From Tubiluchus corallicola (lineage: Eukaryota; Priapulida; Priapulimorpha; Priapulimorphida; Tubiluchidae): a DNA stretch of 62,000 bases. The position numbers were made by a program, and so were the translations under genes. Numbering within the stretch: position 1 is the first letter of the stretch; each line of letters opens with the position of its first letter. The stretch spans positions 1-62,000 of the forward strand of contig JAQGDQ010000057.1 in assembly GCA_030141605.1 (NCBI GenBank). The letters are read 5' to 3'. Under the pieces are notes generated by a model that was not told the origin of the DNA, searched no databases, and worked only from the letters and a program-made list of their open reading frames with translations. This document shows, piece by piece, positions 58,927 through 62,000 of the stretch.

Positions 58927-61525
58927 ACTTCCTTAAGTTTGATATGTAATCCATTATCAGGGTCAGTATCGGATTACTTTTTTGTTGTCGTGCATTATCA
59001 ATACAGTTTATAATCAAAATTCATAGCAAACCGTACACTTTAACAATTTAAACATACTTGAAGATTCATTCTGTTTCCAATCCAATCCAGTCCCGTGTAA
59101 TCCCGTCCTGTCCAATTCAGTCCAGTCGACTCCAATTCAATCAAGTCCAGCCCAGTCTAGTCTGGGCAAGGCTAGAAATTCAGGTTTTCTGCAGAGTAGC
59201 ATTTTAACTATTTATTATAGAATAGCCAGGATATTCCAAGTAAAATCAGCAAAACAACTTCGCTTGGGTGATAAAGAATTGGCAAAGAGACTGGTTCCTA
59301 TTATGCTTACTGTGGTAGCATTTCAGTTAGCCTGGACTTTTAGTGACCCACCTCGTGCGTACACTCTTTTGACTCCAGAGCAACTCAAGTTCTACTACTG
59401 TACCTCCAACTGGTGGGGCTACTGTGCAAAAATAGGCAAGTTGTTTGAGTTTTCACAAAAAATTCTTCCCAAGTTCACCAAACATCTGCTTATGGAAATT
59501 TAGTCTATAATATACATTTTTGAAGAGCCATTATTGTGCTGTGGCATCAGGGCTGCTAGAGAAGAGCTTTCAAACACGTTATGTTTATAGGTCAGGCTAT
59601 TTTTCTTGTCTGGGGCGTGTATTTGTGCTTCAGCGTGAGGAAAGCGCCATCTAACTTCAACGAAAGCAAGTTTATTTCTTGGGCAATCTACAACACTATT
59701 ACAGTCAGCAATTTCCTTGAAATCATCAGGTTGGTAAAACATCTCTACAATTACACCTGTTGTTTAAGAGGTGCACTTATTTTGGTCTTTTAGTGTTTCA
59801 CGGGTGAAGCTAAACTGTTCTACAGAGCTTAAATAATGTAAAGTGTAGGATTGAGAAACGAATTTTAAAAAAATATATTTATTTTGAGATCATCACACTA
59901 ACTGTTAATACAAATTGTTACTTGTAATCATGGTCTGCATTCTTACCAATTCACTCCTCAAATGCACAATAAAGGAAGAAATCCAAATGCACGTAATGCG
60001 TAATGAGCATTGACTGTTTCTATGGATCGGTGAATGCTATGTGTATTAACAATGGTTACAACACTCTCTGTCATCTTTTGGTTACTATTGCAGAAAATTT
60101 CAGTGCAATAGTGATTAAGAAATAATCACAACGATAGCATTAGCTTATCATTGCACTATTAGATGGAAAAATTCAAAAGAAAACCTGGGGTTTTGGGTGC
60201 ATAAAATTTTGGAAGGGAGACAACAATTTGGCGTGTATCACCCAGTTAGTGAAACTAGATGCAGTACAACATAATTATTCACTTCTTCAACTTCTCAGAA
60301 GCTCAAGTGGAGTGATCAAAATTCATCTGACCAAGAAGTCAATCAGCAAAAATGGTCACCTAAGGTTTGAAAACTCACTAAATCATCTAGGCAACAACGG
60401 TTTCTCATCAGGGTGCTACTGTTTGTGCGTATTCAGTTGCAAGCCGTCATAACGGTGCTGGTGTGCGTATTCGGGCGCTAGCCGTCATCAGGGTGCTGGT
60501 GTGTGCGTATTCGGGCACTAGCCATCATCAGGGTGCTGGTGTGTGCGTATTCGGGCACTAGCCATCATCAGGGTACTGGTGTGTGCGTATTCGGGCACTA
60601 GCCGTCATCAGTGTGCTGGTGTGTGCGTATTCGGGCACTAGCCATCATCAGGGTACTGGTGTGTGCGTATTCGGGCACTAGCAGTCATCAGGGTGCTGGT
60701 GTGTGCGTATTCGGGCACTATCCGTCATCAGGGTGCTGGTGTGTGCGTATTCGGGCACTAGCCATCATCAGGGTACTGGTGTGTGCGTATTCGGGCACTA
60801 GCCGTCATCAGGGTGCTGGTGTGTGCGTATTCGGGCACTAGCCATCATCAGGGTACTGGTGTGTGCGTATTCGGGCACTAGCAGTCATCAGGGTGCTGGT
60901 GTGTGCGTATTCGGGCACTATCCGTCATCAGGGTGCTGGTGTGTGCGTATTCGGGCACTAGGCATCATCAGGGTACTGGTGTGTGCGTATTCGGGCACTA
61001 GCCGTCATCAGGGTGCTGGTGTGTGCGTATTCGGGCGCTAGCCATCACGTTCGAGTGGGTACGGATGACGCGCCATGCGTTACGGATTACGGGGCACATT
61101 GAAACACATCCAGGTTCTTAAATATACACTGTTATATATGCACGGTGCATCATGTATTGTGCTTTACGCATACATGGAGTAATCATGTATGGCTGCATGT
61201 CTATGTAAGAGATTACAAATGAGCATAAATGGACAAGTAGTTTGATTGACGTACAGTAAAAAATAAACAACTGGCTAAAACAAATATTAAAGAGAAAAAA
61301 TGACTTCAGGCCATAGTTTACTTTGACCCATGGTCAAAAAGTGAAATGTAAGTGTCATTTCCTGTAAAAACTTTTTATTGTGATGATACAAGTTAACAAA
61401 TGGCTGAATAAATTTTCAGATTGGTTATGCTTGGATCAGTTGGTCCTGATTTAATTCATGTTTTGCATGTTGTTCAGCTTCAAGTACCAACGGTCATCAC
61501 ACTCCTTTTGATATTTATGCCAAAG
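44411..61525 (+). CDS. GPR158-like: GPR158/GPR179-like class C receptor, N-terminus to seventh membrane segment
   Basis: Exons: 44411-44516, 45087-45259, 47234-47410, 52318-52472, 53932-54114, 55344-55467, 56534-56667, about 57346-57621, 58537-58715, 59221-59435, 59591-59729, 61420-61525; more follow off the window. Phases fit except that the start of exon 8 is unsettled. Order: signal peptide (LLLKLSIGFVLIIVAVPYQG); Cache-like ligand domain (ARLALEYMEKV to YYDCGGGDIWMVTYLAPIF); CDIDLTHIDINQC; EGF-like CVPVRNLGLMSGTYYCYCAD; CLPCPEDCDVCINDKPCL; then seven membrane segments (TM1 ends AFVVKYVSHP, TM2 LFCYVIIFGTFIMCIEGIIL, TM3 ends LLLRTWRIARIF, TM5 FLVWGVYLCFSVRKAPSNF, TM7 ends ITLLLIFMPK). GPR158 and GPR179 share this architecture and the LxWGVYLC-VR-PS-F pattern. 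In vertebrates they are orphan or glycine-sensing receptors that recruit RGS7-Gβ5; that role here is inference. Confidence 0.9.
44638..44792. repeat. Degenerate C/T-rich tract
   Basis: Pyrimidine tract with CCCTTCCCTTC and CTCCTCTTCTC words, in the first receptor intron. Open frames here are compositional artefacts. Confidence 0.85.
45725..45819. repeat. Inverted repeat, 25-bp arms
   Basis: TTTATTTCATGCTAACACTT followed by AACCC pairs with 45795-45819 (AGGGTTAGAGTTAGCACGAA then ATAAG) with about three mismatches. It is in a receptor intron; a short element or cruciform-forming site. Confidence 0.55.
46084..46158. repeat. Compact hairpin, about 30-bp imperfect stem
   Basis: TGTATAACTAAAGTCTATGA and, inverted, TGTGAATAACTAAAGCCTATGA pair closely. 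The loop region also contains the complementary words CACATG and CATGTG. No small-RNA gene family was recognised. Confidence 0.5.
47430..50405 (+). mobile_element. Non-LTR retrotransposon relic (LINE, CR1/Jockey-like), 5'-truncated
   Basis: It lies sense-oriented in receptor intron 3. Order: the end of an endonuclease domain (LTPVITKPARVTSKTQMLID, HIYTND) at about 47530-47769; connector frames at 47966-48148 and 48224-48433; reverse transcriptase at 48430-49090 (SNYRPISLLSPFSKIFEKLI, DLFKAFDTVQHTILLNK, GISQGSTLRPILFLLFINDL, catalytic FADDT); then NIKYLGLIMDKKLSW at 49150-49479. At least one frameshift near 48606 and a stop near 48685 disable it. The 3' end has a GGGTGGC/GCCACCC hairpin at about 50226-50265 and a TCTTA-type tail at about 50390-50400. 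The clade is judged from motif style and is not certain. Confidence 0.9.
50955..51060. repeat. (CAA)n / (CAG)n trinucleotide tract
   Basis: Imperfect CAACAACAA and CAGCAGCAG runs in receptor intron 3. No exon signal. Confidence 0.85.
55656..55956. mobile_element. MITE, copy 2 of the family at 20019-20240
   Basis: AGGTCAAAGGTTA at 55656-55668 is inverted at 55944-55956. Shared internal words with copy 1 include TACTTGACAATACCTCGCAG, CAAGCAAGATC-TGCTAGTAAATCA and GCACAGACTAATGCA. It is about 80 bp longer than copy 1 because of extra sequence before the right end. It is in a receptor intron. Confidence 0.8.
56083..56300. repeat. Purine-rich (GA)n-like tract
   Basis: Imperfect GAGAGA and GAAAGA runs with GGGG interruptions. 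It produces Lys-Glu-Arg and Ser-Leu-Phe frames that are artefacts. Confidence 0.85.
57090..57245. repeat. 55-bp unit, three tandem copies
   Basis: Units start ACGAAAATGAAATGGTTGAT and include GTCAGACAGACACA. Copies begin at 57090, 57145 and 57200. They lie about 100 bp before the receptor exon with an uncertain acceptor. Confidence 0.85.
58537..58715 (+). CDS. GPR158-like: Receptor exon with TM2 and TM3
   Basis: Acceptor TTTTTTCTAG, donor GGCG/GTAAGA. It starts IIKAASPLFCYVIIFGTFIM and ends FLTYGALLLRTWR, giving two membrane segments with the short outside loop SFRPTDVLCII between them. The Cys at the start of TM3 would form the usual class C disulfide with the Cys in the second extracellular loop. 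A longer ATG-starting frame in another register covers the same bases and hides this exon. Confidence 0.9.
59078..59166. repeat. Degenerate TCCAG/TCCAAT tract
   Basis: Repeated TCCAATCCAGTCC-like words in the intron just before the TM4 exon. Confidence 0.6.
59221..59435 (+). CDS. GPR158-like: Receptor exon with TM4, ending at a GC donor
   Basis: It encodes RIARIFQVKSAKQLRLGDKE, TM4 (LVPIMLTVVAFQLAWTF) and the loop EQLKFYYCTSNWWGYCAKI. The only splice that keeps the frame to the next exon (QAIFLVWGVYLC) uses AATAG/GCAAGT, a GC donor with otherwise perfect consensus, giving a phase-1 junction. Confidence 0.88.
60450..61055. repeat. Minisatellite, 40-bp unit, about 15 copies with 200-bp higher-order period
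   Basis: Units read GGGTGCTGGTGTGTGCGTAT then TCGGGCACTAGCCGTCATCA. The junction variants GCAG, TCCG, GCCA (or GGCA), GCCG, GCCA recur in the same order from 60681 and again from 60881, so a five-unit, 200-bp block has itself been duplicated. It lies in the receptor intron between TM6 and TM7. The open frame through it is an artefact. Confidence 0.95.
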
Positions 61526-62000
61526 GTAAAATACGAATTTTAATTTTTTTGTATTCGATTTTTACCACTCAGTAGTTAATGAAATGAACGTGTGAATAAG
61601 TGAGCAACTGATGTATGTATGGTTAGATCTCGGCTTATTTTATGTAACGGTGCTGATGTAAGTAAAAGCACATGTAAGTACATAAGCACATAAATATCGC
61701 TGTCGGATTTCGATATTCGCTAGTTAGATGGGCACTAGCACCTGCATCTCTGAACCTGCACCTGCACAAAAAAACAGGTGCTGTATCTCTCAGTTCAAAG
61801 GTGTTCAGTTGTGATGTGGTACGTACATTCGAGAACTCATGATCAAACTTTAAAATTTGCAGAGTTTTTGTGTATCATATTGAATGTTGTACAGTAACAC
61901 TGTACTTCACTTTTCGCTTTTGCAAACACGTATAACACTCTCATGGAATGTTTGTACTGTCAAAAATTACGTTCAGCTGTGATGTCACCATTAGTTGAGC

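Noticed and set aside
60611-61041. Repeat protein with 40-residue units (CVRIRALAIIRVLVCAYSGT)
   Set aside because: Generated by the 40-bp minisatellite inside an intron; no start context, splice or homologue.

Overview
This is an AT-rich nuclear genome fragment from an invertebrate animal. The evidence is spliceosomal genes with GT-AG introns of 0.1-5 kb, a non-LTR retrotransposon relic, many short inverted-repeat elements and minisatellites, and metazoan gene families (calcineurin A, a GPR158/GPR179-type class C receptor, a Dpy-30-domain protein). I could not place the organism more precisely. There are no bacterial features. Gene models below were assembled by matching family motifs to splice sites and checking codon phase at every junction.

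Layout. 1-9096: no recognised exon; two minisatellites (44 bp and 46 bp units) and a (TC)n tract. 9097-27501 (+): calcineurin A catalytic subunit, from the residue equivalent to human Cys129 to the stop codon; the N-terminal exons lie upstream or were not recognised. 27502-31728: 3' flank with a degenerate tandem repeat. 31729-33681 (-): a three-exon Dpy-30-domain protein with a very acidic tail. 33682-35918: intergenic, holding a relic transposon and a dispersed repeat. 35919-41887 (+): a five-exon, 192-residue EF-hand protein. 41888-44410: intergenic, with a possible relic coding fragment. 44411 to past the right edge (+): a GPR158/GPR179-like receptor with signal peptide, Cache-like domain, EGF-like cysteine region and seven membrane segments; its cytoplasmic tail is off the window.

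Main discovery. The calcineurin gene carries two tandem 85-nt exons at 20523-20607 and 20702-20786. Each encodes a different version of the calmodulin-binding helix, with identical splice phases. One matches the canonical helix and the other is divergent. Because 85 is not a multiple of three, using both or neither shifts the frame, so the pair behaves as mutually exclusive exons. The same linker also has a 39-nt exon, a candidate 12-nt microexon and a 30-nt exon, all phase-preserving. Together they could yield a family of calcineurin isoforms differing in how Ca2+/calmodulin relieves autoinhibition.

Other points of note: a 53-bp tandem duplication at the receptor start codon has created an upstream ORF whose stop overlaps the main ATG (TGATG); the receptor gene has a phase-supported GC-AG intron; and several non-autonomous transposon families occur as more than one copy within the window. 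Calcineurin and the receptor are both signalling components, but nothing here shows that the four genes work together; the Dpy-30 and EF-hand genes are possibly cilia-related (inference).
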